This document shows positions 44,113 through 52,049 of a DNA stretch of 52,634 nucleotides, piece by piece. Source of the DNA: Rhizobium sp. ASV8. GTDB lineage: Bacteria; Pseudomonadota; Alphaproteobacteria; Rhizobiales; Rhizobiaceae. The stretch is taken from contig NZ_JAELUG010000038.1 of NCBI RefSeq assembly GCF_016429255.1, forward strand, positions 1 to 52,634, given 5' to 3'. Within the stretch, counting starts at the first letter, position 1; each line of letters begins with the position of its first letter. Both the position numbers and the translations under genes were made by a program. The notes under the pieces are model-generated. The model did not search any database. It saw only the letters and a program-made list of their open reading frames with translations, and had not been told where the DNA came from.

Positions 44113-45081
44113 ATGATTTCGCGCAGACAGACACTCGGCCTCCTCGGCGCTACCGCCGCCGCCTTTGCGTTGCCGTCGATCCGGTCGGCGCGAGCAGCCG
44201 CCGCAACGACGCTTCGCATCGGCTGGCAGAAAAACGGCGTACTGGCGCTCGCCAAACGCAAGGGCGCGCTGGAAAAGCGGCTCTCCGATCGCGGCATATC
44301 CGTCGAATGGTCGGAATTTACCTCAGGGCCACCGCTTCTCGAAGCGCTGGGCGCGGGCGCGCTCGATTTCGGCGCCACCGGCGACGTGCCACCGCTCTTT
44401 GCGCAGGCCGCCAATGGCAATCTGCTCTATGTCGGCCTCTATACCGGCAGTCCCGAAAGCTCGGCCATTCTGGTTCGCAAGGATTCACCGATCCAGACAC
44501 TCGCCGATCTCAAGGGCAAGAAAGTCGCTTTCAAGCGCGGTTCCAGCGCCCACAACGTCACGGTTAAGGCGCTGCGCAAAGGAGGGCTTACGGTCAACGA
44601 CATTCAGGCACTGGATCTTGCGCCGCCGGATGCTTCAGCAGCGTTCAAGACCGGCGCCATCGATGCCTGGTCCATCTGGGATCCGTATCTCGCCATCGCC
44701 GAGGCCGACCCGGACACTCGCATCCTGACAACAGCGCGCGGTATCGTCGACTCCTTCAGCTACTTCCTCGCCAACACTGATTTCACCAAGGATAACCCGC
44801 AGGTGGTCGCCGACATCATCGATGAGCTTGCCAAGGTCGGCGCAGCGGCGCAGTCCCATCTGGATGAAAGCGTTGCAGCGCTAGCCGAAATTACCGGCGT
44901 TCCGGCAGCGGTGACCCGGGTGACACTGACGCGTCCCGGCGCCGATCTCGGCGGTGTCTCGACCATCACGGATGCAGCAATTGCCTATCAGCAGGGCTTG
45001 GCCGATGAATTCTACAATCTCGGGATCGTGCCGAAGAAACTGACCGTCACGGATATCGTCTGGCGACCGAAGGCGAGCTGA
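44113..45081 (+). CDS. ssuA: Sulfonate ABC transporter, periplasmic binding protein
   Basis: A 322-residue binding protein of the SsuA/NMT1 family with a twin-arginine-type signal (SRRQTLGLLGATAAAFA, cleaved near 28-33). Seen: LRIGWQKNGVLALAK, SALDFGATGDVPPLFAQA-like ligand block near 77-97 and KGKKVAFKRGSSAH near 134-147. It captures alkanesulfonates for SsuCB. It is the first gene of the ssu region and is followed by a hairpin and a second copy of the same upstream motif, so ssuD may have its own promoter. Confidence 0.92.
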   Translation: MISRRQTLGLLGATAAAFALPSIRSARAAAATTLRIGWQKNGVLALAKRKGALEKRLSDRGISVEWSEFTSGPPLLEALGAGALDFGATGDVPPLFAQAANGNLLYVGLYTGSPESSAILVRKDSPIQTLADLKGKKVAFKRGSSAHNVTVKALRKGGLTVNDIQALDLAPPDASAAFKTGAIDAWSIWDPYLAIAEADPDTRILTTARGIVDSFSYFLANTDFTKDNPQVVADIIDELAKVGAAAQSHLDESVAALAEITGVPAAVTRVTLTRPGADLGGVSTITDAAIAYQQGLADEFYNLGIVPKKLTVTDIVWRPKAS

Positions 45082-45106
45082 GGAGCGGCCACTGCCGCTG
45101 CGGCAG

Positions 45107-45134
45107 CCCACATCCGAAACACTACGGATGTGGG
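45107..45134 (+). terminator. Hairpin after ssuA
   Basis: CCCACATCCG (45107-45116) pairs perfectly with CGGATGTGGG (45125-45134) around AAACACTA. No T-run follows. It would end or stabilise the ssuA message before ssuD. Confidence 0.55.
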
Positions 45135-45184
45135 TCGCTTCAGCAAAAATATTCCGTCCAATGCCTGGCAATAGAAAATCTGCA

Positions 45185-45201
45185 TTGTCGATATAATCCA
45201 T
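45185..45201 (+). promoter_or_regulatory. ssu motif, copy 2 (before ssuD)
   Basis: TTGTCGATATAATCCAT differs from copy 1 at one base and again lies exactly 75 nt before the start codon, here of ssuD. It sits after the hairpin that follows ssuA. Confidence 0.6.
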
Positions 45202-45276
45202 AGTCTATGTCACTATCCAGGTCGAACATCGGGAAGTGGCTTCCGATCACGCGCATCCAGAAGGCAGGAAAACGTC

Positions 45277-46452
45277 ATGACCGCGACCGCAAAACCCATC
45301 GATTTTCTCTGGTTCATTCCGACTTCCGGCGACGGCACCTATCTCGGCACCTCCGATCTCAATCGGGGGCCGGAGATCGGATACCTCCAGCAGATCGCGC
45401 AGGCGGTCGATCGCCTTGGCTATTCCGGCGTATTGCTGCCGACAGGCGTCTCCTGCGAGGAATCCTTCGTTACCGCAGCTGCTCTGTCCGCCCATACGCA
45501 GAAGTTGAAGTTCCTCGTCGCGATTCGCCCGGGTACGGCGTCGCCAGCCTACTATGCGCGGCTCGCCTCGACGCTCGATCGTGTCTCCAACGGCCGCGTG
45601 CTGTTGAATATCGTCGTCGGCGGCAGCCCGGCCGAGCTCGCGGGTGATGGCATTCATCTGGAGCATGACGAACGCTACGCCCATGCGGACGAGTTCTTCC
45701 ACGTCTGGGAGGAGCTGTTGGAGAAGGGTTCCTCAACGTTCGAGGGCAAGTACATCAAGGCGACCAATGCACGGCTTGGCCTGCCGCCGGTGCAGGCGCC
45801 GCGCCCGCCGCTCTATTTCGGCGGTTCTTCCGATGCTGGTATCGAATTCTCTGTCGGCCGGGTCGATAAGTACCTGACCTGGGGCGAGCCGCCCGCGCAG
45901 GTCGCCGAAAAGATCGAGAAGGTGCGCGCCGCCGCTGCCAAGCGAGGGCGCGAGGTCAGCTTCGGTATCCGTCTGCATTTCATCGTCCGCGAGACGGATG
46001 AAGAGGCATGGGCCGCTGCCGACAAGCTGATTTCCAAGCTCGACGACGAGACCATCCGTGAGGCTCAAGAGCAATTCGTCACGCAGTCCGACTCTGTCGG
46101 CCAGAAGCGCATGGCAGCGCTTCATGGCGGCCGACGCGACAAGCTCGAAGTGTCGCCGAATCTCTGGGCCGGTGTCGGTCTGGTGCGTGCCGGTGCCGGT
46201 ACGGCACTGGTGGGATCGCCGAAGACGGTGGCGGCAAGATTGCGTGAATATCAGGAACTCGGCATCGAAACCGTCATCGGGTCCGGCTATCCGCATCTGG
46301 AGGAGGCCTATCGGGTCGCGGAGCTCCTGTTCCCCGAACTTGGATTGAGCCGCGAAGAACAGCGCGCCGGGTTCCGCAATGAGTTTGGCGCCAAACAGAT
46401 CTTTGCCGGCGGTAGCCATGGCGGCAATCTGAAGGTGGTTTCCGGCTCGTAA
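45277..46452 (+). CDS. ssuD: FMNH2-dependent alkanesulfonate monooxygenase
   Basis: A 391-residue luciferase-like monooxygenase that splits alkanesulfonates to aldehyde and sulfite. Seen: [17 protein letters not shown] near 7-23, [13 protein letters not shown] near 51-63 with the conserved Cys, [17 protein letters not shown] near 74-90, [11 protein letters not shown] near 111-121, and [17 protein letters not shown] near 228-244. No flavin reductase (ssuE) is in the window, so FMNH2 must come from elsewhere. ssuC and ssuB follow. Confidence 0.95.
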   Translation: MTATAKPIDFLWFIPTSGDGTYLGTSDLNRGPEIGYLQQIAQAVDRLGYSGVLLPTGVSCEESFVTAAALSAHTQKLKFLVAIRPGTASPAYYARLASTLDRVSNGRVLLNIVVGGSPAELAGDGIHLEHDERYAHADEFFHVWEELLEKGSSTFEGKYIKATNARLGLPPVQAPRPPLYFGGSSDAGIEFSVGRVDKYLTWGEPPAQVAEKIEKVRAAAAKRGREVSFGIRLHFIVRETDEEAWAAADKLISKLDDETIREAQEQFVTQSDSVGQKRMAALHGGRRDKLEVSPNLWAGVGLVRAGAGTALVGSPKTVAARLREYQELGIETVIGSGYPHLEEAYRVAELLFPELGLSREEQRAGFRNEFGAKQIFAGGSHGGNLKVVSGS

Positions 46453-46475
46453 CTCGTCCTTTCAGGGAGATCCTC

Positions 46476-47312
46476 ATGTCGGCATTCGATACTTCCTTCA
46501 TACGCGTCGGCGCCGAAAGCCGGACCCGTCCGGTCAGGACGGCAAGGCAGGTCATCTCGTTGCAGAGGTTTCTGCCTTTTCTGCTGCCAATCGTCGTCAT
46601 TGCGGCCTGGCAACTCGGGTCGACGTTCGGATGGATCTCCACTCGCATCATGCCGTCGCCGGCAGCTGTCGTGGTTGCCTTCTGGCAGACGACAATTTCC
46701 GGGCAGTTGCCAAACAATATCCTGGTCAGTGCAGGCCGCGCATTCGCCGGCCTGCTGGTCGGCGGCTCGATCGGCTTTCTCCTCGGCATCGCCAATGGCG
46801 TGTCGCGGCTATCCGAACAGCTGACGGATACGACGCTGCAGATGCTGCGTACTATTCCGCATCTCGCCATGGTGCCGCTCGTCATTCTCTGGTTCGGTAT
46901 CGGCGAGGAATCGAAGCTGTTTCTGACCGCGCTCGGTGTGCTCTTCCCGATCTATCTGAACACCTATCACGGCGTTCGCAATGTCGACCGCGGGTTGATC
47001 GAGATGGGACGGGTCTATGGTATGAGCAACTGGACGCTGTTTCGGAAGGTCATTTTCCCCGGCGCCTTGCCGTCCATTCTCGTCGGCCTGCGCTTCGCGC
47101 TCGGCATCATGTGGCTGACGCTGATCGTCGCTGAATCGATCGCCGCATCGTCCGGCATTGGTTACATGGCCAACAACGCCCGTGAATTCGGCATGACCGA
47201 TGTCGTTGTCCTGACGCTGGTCATTTACGCAATTCTCGGCAAGCTTGCCGATGTCGTCGCGCGAACGATCGAGCGCAAGGCTTTGCGCTGGAACCCGGCC
47301 TATCAGAATTGA
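46476..47312 (+). CDS. ssuC: Sulfonate ABC transporter permease
   Basis: A 278-residue BPD-type permease with six helices and the EAA loop [26 protein letters not shown] near 171-196. The start ATG at 46476 follows AGGGAG. It works with SsuA and SsuB. It sits 23 bp after ssuD and 10 bp before ssuB, so all three are one transcript. Confidence 0.93.
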   Translation: MSAFDTSFIRVGAESRTRPVRTARQVISLQRFLPFLLPIVVIAAWQLGSTFGWISTRIMPSPAAVVVAFWQTTISGQLPNNILVSAGRAFAGLLVGGSIGFLLGIANGVSRLSEQLTDTTLQMLRTIPHLAMVPLVILWFGIGEESKLFLTALGVLFPIYLNTYHGVRNVDRGLIEMGRVYGMSNWTLFRKVIFPGALPSILVGLRFALGIMWLTLIVAESIAASSGIGYMANNAREFGMTDVVVLTLVIYAILGKLADVVARTIERKALRWNPAYQN

Positions 47313-47322
47313 GGAGCTTGCC

Positions 47323-48123
47323 ATGAGCGCTATCGCGATAGAACGTCCGAGGACGGAAGCCAACCATGTTGCTCCTCCCGTTGCGGGCGCTGCGGCGATC
47401 CATATCAAGGGTCTGGAAAAGAGCTTCGGAAATAACCGCGTCCTGCGAGGCATCGATCTCGATATTCCTGCCGGGCAGTTCGTTGCCGTCATCGGCAAGA
47501 GCGGCTGCGGCAAGAGCACGCTGCTTCGTATCCTGATGGGACTGGAAGAGCCGAGCGCGGGCCATCTGCGCTTCGAAGCTTTCGATGGCAAGGATGCGCA
47601 ACCCAATACGCGCATCGTCTTTCAGGAGCCGCGGCTGTTGCCCTGGTTTTCTGTTGCCGACAACGTGGCCGTTGGCTTGGGCGAGGGCGTGCCGACGGAG
47701 GTATTGCGAAAGGAAACTGCGTCCGTTCTTTCCGAAGTTCAGCTCGCCGAAAAGGCCGACGAATGGCCCTCCAGTCTCTCGGGCGGGCAGAAACAGCGTG
47801 TGGCGCTTGCGCGCGCGCTCGTCAGCAAGCCCGGCATCCTCGCTCTCGACGAGCCGCTTGGCGCACTGGATGCGCTGACACGCATCAGCATGCAGGAATT
47901 GCTGAACCGCGTCTGGCGAGAGCTTGGTTTTACCGCGGTGCTGGTGACGCATGACGTCAGCGAGGCCGTGCATCTGGCCGATCGCGTCGTGGTGCTCGAC
48001 GAGGGGCGGATCGTGCTCGATCTCGTCATTCCCTATCCACATCCGCGCCGCCACGGCAATCCGGCGCTTGCCGAACTCGAGGGGCAGCTTCTGGCAGCCA
48101 TTCTTGGTGACATCAGGAGCTAA
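47323..48123 (+). CDS. ssuB: Sulfonate ABC transporter ATPase
   Basis: A 266-residue ABC ATPase. Seen: Walker [10 protein letters not shown] near 60-68, Q-loop [11 protein letters not shown], signature [15 protein letters not shown] near 150 and Walker [13 protein letters not shown] near 170. The frame is open upstream in ssuC, but the ATG at 47323 after GAGGAG is right. Its TAA overlaps the stop of the convergent AHSA1 gene (CTAA). Confidence 0.93.
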   Translation: MSAIAIERPRTEANHVAPPVAGAAAIHIKGLEKSFGNNRVLRGIDLDIPAGQFVAVIGKSGCGKSTLLRILMGLEEPSAGHLRFEAFDGKDAQPNTRIVFQEPRLLPWFSVADNVAVGLGEGVPTEVLRKETASVLSEVQLAEKADEWPSSLSGGQKQRVALARALVSKPGILALDEPLGALDALTRISMQELLNRVWRELGFTAVLVTHDVSEAVHLADRVVVLDEGRIVLDLVIPYPHPRRHGNPALAELEGQLLAAILGDIRS

Positions 48124-48596
48124 TTCGGCCTGGTATCGTCTCCCTCGACATAGAGCCGGAGGTTATCGAAGCCGATTTCCGTACCCATCAGCCGTGAGCC
48201 ATTGTCGCCGTAGCCATCGAGAAACACCACCTGTTCGACGAAAGTCATCTTCGTGCCGCCGGGCTCAGGGGCAAAATTGACCGTCGCTAGCGACACGGAA
48301 ATTCTGGCGTCGTCGAGCATCATGTCGAATGCATAGATGAAGCGCCTGTTCTGGACGACGTCGATGTAGCGTGCCTCGTAGGCGTGCACGACGCCATCCG
48401 GGGAGGCTGTGCGGTTGCTCTCGCGGCCGCCGGCACGGAAGTCGAGCTGAAAATCCAGCTGTTTCCATTCGCCGTGGCAGGCAAACCATTGCCGCTTATG
48501 CTCAGGGATGGCCCAGGCGTTGAAGACCCTGGCCAAAGGCGCCTTGAAGTGGCGCTCAATGGTGATCGTCGTATGGTCTGTCGATCTCTCGCTCAT
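48120..48596 (-). CDS. AHSA1/SRPBCC protein of the GST-ArsR operon
   Basis: A 158-residue START-like protein ([29 protein letters not shown] at the start, [15 protein letters not shown] near the end). The pair ArsR + AHSA1 is a frequent small operon where the SRPBCC protein may bind the hydrophobic inducer. The start MSERSTD at 48596 overlaps the arsR stop by ATGA. Confidence 0.85.
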   Translation of the reverse strand: MSERSTDHTTITIERHFKAPLARVFNAWAIPEHKRQWFACHGEWKQLDFQLDFRAGGRESNRTASPDGVVHAYEARYIDVVQNRRFIYAFDMMLDDARISVSLATVNFAPEPGGTKMTFVEQVVFLDGYGDNGSRLMGTEIGFDNLRLYVEGDDTRPN

Positions 48597-48937
48597 TCGT
48601 CCGTCGCCTCCGTCGATGTTTCCGCCAGGAACAGGTCGAGCCGATCGAAAGTCCTGTTCCAGGATGCCTTGCGCTCGGCAATCCATCGCTCGACGGCTGC
48701 AAGTGCCTCCTTGCGAAGATGATAGGTTCGCACCCTACCGGCTTTTTCCGATAGAACGAGCCCGCTGGTCTCCAGCACCTGCAGATGTTTCATCACGGTG
48801 GGCAGCGCCATGTCCAGTGGCTGCGCCAGCTCCGTAACCGAGGCCGGTCCAAGCCCCAACCGATCAATCATGCCGCGGCGGCTCTGGTCGGAAAGGGCCT
48901 GAAACATGCGGTCGAGCGCCTGTGGTTCCTCAAGCAT
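48593..48937 (-). CDS. ArsR-family repressor
   Basis: A 114-residue winged-helix protein. Seen: DRMFQALSDQSRRGMIDRLG near 8-27, SVTELAQPLDMALPTVMKHLQVLE recognition helices near 33-56 and a wing with SEKAGRVRTYHL. It has no Cys metal site, so it senses something other than arsenic. It overlaps the GST gene by 8 bp (ATGCTTGA) and the AHSA1 gene by 4 bp. Two similar dyads precede the operon, as expected for autoregulation. Confidence 0.9.
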   Translation of the reverse strand: MLEEPQALDRMFQALSDQSRRGMIDRLGLGPASVTELAQPLDMALPTVMKHLQVLETSGLVLSEKAGRVRTYHLRKEALAAVERWIAERKASWNRTFDRLDLFLAETSTEATDE

Positions 48938-49622
48938 TCGGCATTTCCGGCCGGAATTGCTCAGGCAGATTCCGGCTATAAGGGTAAAAATGGAAGTAGG
49001 GCATGGCTTCCTTGAGGACGCGTGCGAAGGATGGGCGCGCGAGAAGGCGCCGGTAATAGGCCGTCAAGCTGCTATGCTCCTCGCCAAAGGGAACGAGCGT
49101 TTCGGCATAGAAAAGTGCCGGCGCTGCCGCACAATCGGCCATCGTCAGACTGTCGCCGGTGATCCAGATCTTTCCATTCAACTGCTTCTCGATCATTCCA
49201 TAGGCAGTGTGTAGCAATGCCCTGGCGTCGGAAACGGTCTGGGGGCTTTGATCCTTCTCCGCCCGGCGCACGTCAGCGACGATCTTCTGCATAGGATCCT
49301 GCACATAGAGGTCGAAGAAACGATCCCAGAGGCGGACGCACAAGGCATCGGACAGCTCTGTCGGCAATAGCTGGATCGCACCCGGATAATGTCGGTCGAG
49401 ATATTCGATGATGATGCTGGTTTCAGGAATGGTGCTATCGCGCGCTTCGTCACGAAGCACCGGGAATTTGGCAAGGGGCCAGAGCCGGACAAGTGAGGCG
49501 CGGGACTCTTCATTGCCGAGATCGATCACCCGGCTTTCGAACGGCGTCCCGTTTTCATAGAGCGCCATCAGGACCTTGTGGCAAAACGATGCGAGGGGAT
49601 GCTGATAGAGAATGAGGGACAT
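48930..49622 (-). CDS. Glutathione S-transferase
   Basis: A 230-residue GST: thioredoxin-like N-domain (LILYQHPLASFCHKVLMALYENG near 3-25; ETSIIIEYLD glutathione block near 62-71) and an all-helical C-domain (about 90-220, with WITGDSLTMADCAAAPALFY). First gene of GST-arsR-AHSA1, suggesting detoxification of a compound sensed by the ArsR protein. Confidence 0.88.
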   Translation of the reverse strand: MSLILYQHPLASFCHKVLMALYENGTPFESRVIDLGNEESRASLVRLWPLAKFPVLRDEARDSTIPETSIIIEYLDRHYPGAIQLLPTELSDALCVRLWDRFFDLYVQDPMQKIVADVRRAEKDQSPQTVSDARALLHTAYGMIEKQLNGKIWITGDSLTMADCAAAPALFYAETLVPFGEEHSSLTAYYRRLLARPSFARVLKEAMPYFHFYPYSRNLPEQFRPEMPNA

Positions 49623-49649
49623 GCGACGACCTTTCCATGATCAAGGTTC

Positions 49650-49685
49650 GAGCTGATACTTGCCCTATTGGCTAAGTATCAGCTC
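49650..49685. promoter_or_regulatory. Operator-like dyad A upstream of GST-arsR
   Basis: GAGCTGATACTT (49650-49661) and AAGTATCAGCTC (49674-49685) are perfect 12-bp arms around 12 bp. The 20-bp core at 49658-49677 shares 14 positions with site B. It lies 28 bp upstream of the GST start. Confidence 0.6.
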
Positions 49686-49704
49686 GCCCGTCGTCGCGCA
49701 AGCA

Positions 49705-49730
49705 AATAGTTATCCTTTTGGGTAACTATT
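49705..49730. promoter_or_regulatory. Operator-like dyad B upstream of GST-arsR
   Basis: AATAGTTA (49705-49712) and TAACTATT (49723-49730) are perfect 8-bp arms around TCCTTTTGGG. The core 49708-49727 reads on the minus strand AGTTACCCAAAAGGATAACT. Its centre is 50 bp from that of site A. Confidence 0.6.
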
Positions 49731-49753
49731 CATGGTGTCTGGCTTTCATAATC

Positions 49754-50578
49754 TTAGTCTGCCAGGCGGCGTGCGATCACCAGATGCCCGGGCGTCGGCT
49801 GGCCGTCTTGCATTCTGACGTTGATGTCGGTGATCTCGATCAGTTCGAAGCCGGTTTCCTTCAACCGTTCGCGGACATAACCGTCTGCGTGGGCGAAACG
49901 TTGATGCGGACCGACCATGTAGGGACGGCCGGCCATGGTCGCATCCGGCAGTGTCTCGGAGGAAAAGATGAAAAGGCCGCCAGGCGTCATGTTTTCGGCG
50001 GTGCCGAAGAACAGGGGCTCCAGCGCTCCGAGATACGGTAGCACGTCGGTGGCGGTGATGAGATCGAAAGGCTCTTCGTCATTGTCGTCGAGGAAGTCCT
50101 CGACCTCCGCCACGAAGAGTGTCTCGTAGACGTCCTTCTCATGGGCAACCTCGACCATGTTTTCGGAGATGTCGATGCCGGTGATGTCATCAACGACGTC
50201 GCGCAGCGTGCTTCCGGTCAAGCCCGTCCCGCAGCCGAGGTCGAGCATACGCTTGAACGGACCGAGACCGAGGGCCTGCAGGCGTTGCCGGACGAGCATG
50301 GGAACATGATAGCCCAGCTGTTCGACGAGGACGTCCTCGAAAACTTCGGCGTGCTGATCGAACAGCGTCTCAACATAGGCGTCTGGCGCCTTGACCGGCG
50401 TTTCGCCGCGTCCCATTGAAGCTATGCGCACGGCAGCGCCGCCGTGATCTTCCGGATCCAGCGCCAGGACCTCTTCATAGGCCCGCACGGCTGCATCGAT
50501 ATTGCCAGCCTTCTCCAGCTCAAGGGCACGGTTGTAGGCTTCCGCCAGCGCATCTTCGTCGATCTTTTTCTTTGCCAT
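49754..50578 (-). CDS. TPR-containing class I SAM methyltransferase
   Basis: A 274-residue protein with a short TPR-like helical start (about 5-45, LAEAYNRALELEKAGNIDAAVRAYEEVLALDPED) and a class I SAM domain (about 115-265, DLGCGTGLTGSTL at 117-129, TGIDISENMVEVA). The substrate is unknown; the TPR may bind the target protein. It is a single gene upstream of the GST operon on the same strand. Confidence 0.85.
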   Translation of the reverse strand: MAKKKIDEDALAEAYNRALELEKAGNIDAAVRAYEEVLALDPEDHGGAAVRIASMGRGETPVKAPDAYVETLFDQHAEVFEDVLVEQLGYHVPMLVRQRLQALGLGPFKRMLDLGCGTGLTGSTLRDVVDDITGIDISENMVEVAHEKDVYETLFVAEVEDFLDDNDEEPFDLITATDVLPYLGALEPLFFGTAENMTPGGLFIFSSETLPDATMAGRPYMVGPHQRFAHADGYVRERLKETGFELIEITDINVRMQDGQPTPGHLVIARRLAD

Positions 50579-50724
50579 GGTTCAGCAGCCCTTCTGTTTG
50601 TTCTGCAGGCATTAAAATGCCTGATCTGCTTTTGCAATGCTTGCAAGGGAGGCGCAGAATATCACGGTCGACGACGGAGAGTTGGGGGACGCGATCCGGA
50701 TAAAAAAATACGGGAGGAATGACA

Positions 50725-51450
50725 ATGGATACCGAGTTGACCGTAACGAGCCCGACAGGCGATGCGACAGGACGCAAGGCTCCCTCATTGCCGGCGACAT
50801 CGGCCGAGATCACCAACACATTGACCCATTACTATCGGGGCGAACTCGCGAGGATGACCAGCTGGCGGGATCGCATCGACCGGACGTCGAACTGGGCGAT
50901 CACGGTGTCTGCGGCTCTGCTGTCCGTATCCCTGTCGACGCCTTCGTCGCATCATGGCGTGCTGCTGTTCGGTATGATGCTGATCACACTGTTGCTGATG
51001 ATCGAAGCCCGGCGATATCGGTTCTTCGATGTTTACCGGTCGCGGGTGCGCCAGCTCGAGCGGCACTATTTCGCACAGATCCTGTCGCCGCAATCGGAGC
51101 TCAATCTCGATTGGGCGCTGCCGATTGCGACCAGCCTGCGCTCTCCACGCTTGCTGCTTAGCCATGCTGAAGCGGTGCAGCGACGCTTGCGGCGCAATTA
51201 TTGCTGGATGTATGCGATCCTGCTGCTGGCATGGGTACTGAAGATTTCAACGCCGAAACTGCAGACCGCCGATGCGCCGCAGGAGTTGGCGCATTCCTGG
51301 AGCTATATCGCTGACAATGCGTCTCTTGGGCCGCTGCCCGGTCTGGCCGTCATCGTGCTCGTCGCGATCTTCTATGCCGTGGTTCTCTATGGCACCTTCC
51401 ATCGTGGGGCCGATGACGGGGACTTCGTGCATGGCGAAGCGCATGTCTGA
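50725..51450 (+). CDS. DUF2270 membrane protein
   Basis: A 241-residue DUF2270 protein. A hydrophilic start (about 1-50, ITNTLTHYYRGELARMTSWRDRIDRTSNW) precedes two close helices (about 56-95), and two more lie near 155-175 and 210-230. The function is unknown. GGAGG at 50712-50716 is too close to the ATG at 50719, so the ATG at 50725 is chosen. It is divergent from the methyltransferase gene. Confidence 0.82.
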   Translation: MDTELTVTSPTGDATGRKAPSLPATSAEITNTLTHYYRGELARMTSWRDRIDRTSNWAITVSAALLSVSLSTPSSHHGVLLFGMMLITLLLMIEARRYRFFDVYRSRVRQLERHYFAQILSPQSELNLDWALPIATSLRSPRLLLSHAEAVQRRLRRNYCWMYAILLLAWVLKISTPKLQTADAPQELAHSWSYIADNASLGPLPGLAVIVLVAIFYAVVLYGTFHRGADDGDFVHGEAHV

Positions 51451-51500
51451 TCGAGCGACGTCGAGCCGCCGGTAAATTTAACGCAACCAATCCGACCGGC

Positions 51501-51604
51501 TTTGGCGCGCTGCGATCTTCCAGATTCGTTTCCTGCGCTTGGCTCTTTGCCTCTGCGCGTGTCGTCGCCGCAAAACCGTGCATGCCGTGCGCGACGTGTT
51601 CTAG
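51501..51604. repeat. RIME-like 105-bp element, copy 4
   Basis: It starts TTTGGCGCGCTGCGATCTTC and ends GCGCGACGTGTTCTA, with the central TCGCCGCAAAACCGTGCATG. The last bases CTA (51601-51603) serve as the TAG stop of usg on the minus strand. It sits between the DUF2270 and usg genes. Confidence 0.7.
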
Positions 51605-51867
51605 TGAAGGATGAATTCGCCTTTCACTGCCCGCCACTCGCTGGCCGATATCAGCTTGCGATGAACGTAGCGCACCGAATGTAGCGGTCCGTCGAGCGTC
51701 TCCTGCCAGAACTTCAGGAAGCCGCGCATTTCCGGGAAGTTCGGGGCGAGGTCGTAATCCTGCCAGATATAGGTTTGGAGAAACTGCGGATGATCGGGCA
51801 GGCGGTACAAGATCTGTGCGGTCGTCAACCCATAGCCTTGCAACTGCTTTTGCATGTCGTCGTGCAT
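51601..51867 (-). CDS. usg: Usg-family protein
   Basis: An 88-residue protein of the Usg family found across alphaproteobacteria, named for a place upstream of trp genes in some species. Seen: GYGLTTAQILYRLPDHP near 11-27, LQTYIWQDYDLAPNFPEM near 30-47 and FLKFWQETLDGPLHSVRYVH near 50-69. No catalytic motif is evident and the function is unknown. The stop is formed by the RIME-like element. Confidence 0.88.
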   Translation of the reverse strand: MHDDMQKQLQGYGLTTAQILYRLPDHPQFLQTYIWQDYDLAPNFPEMRGFLKFWQETLDGPLHSVRYVHRKLISASEWRAVKGEFILH

Positions 51868-52016
51868 GAGCTTTCTCTTTCAGTTCCGTTCTTGTTCGTG
51901 ACTCATGGTCACTAAGATATGGAAACAGCTGAAGGTAAACTCAAGCTTTACAAAAGTGTCATATACGGATTTTTATTGCAAATCAAAGTGTTAGCAGCGT
52001 GTCGTTGCGAGTGCTG

Positions 52017-52048
52017 CCAACAAGGGCGGCTTGCGCCGCCCTTGTTGG
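52017..52048 (-). terminator. Strong hairpin after the ABC permease gene
   Basis: CCAACAAGGGCGGC (52017-52030) pairs perfectly over 14 bp with GCCGCCCTTGTTGG (52035-52048) around TTGC, 1 bp after the permease stop. No T-run follows, so termination may depend on Rho, or the stem protects the 3' end. Confidence 0.65.
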
Positions 52049-52049
52049 A

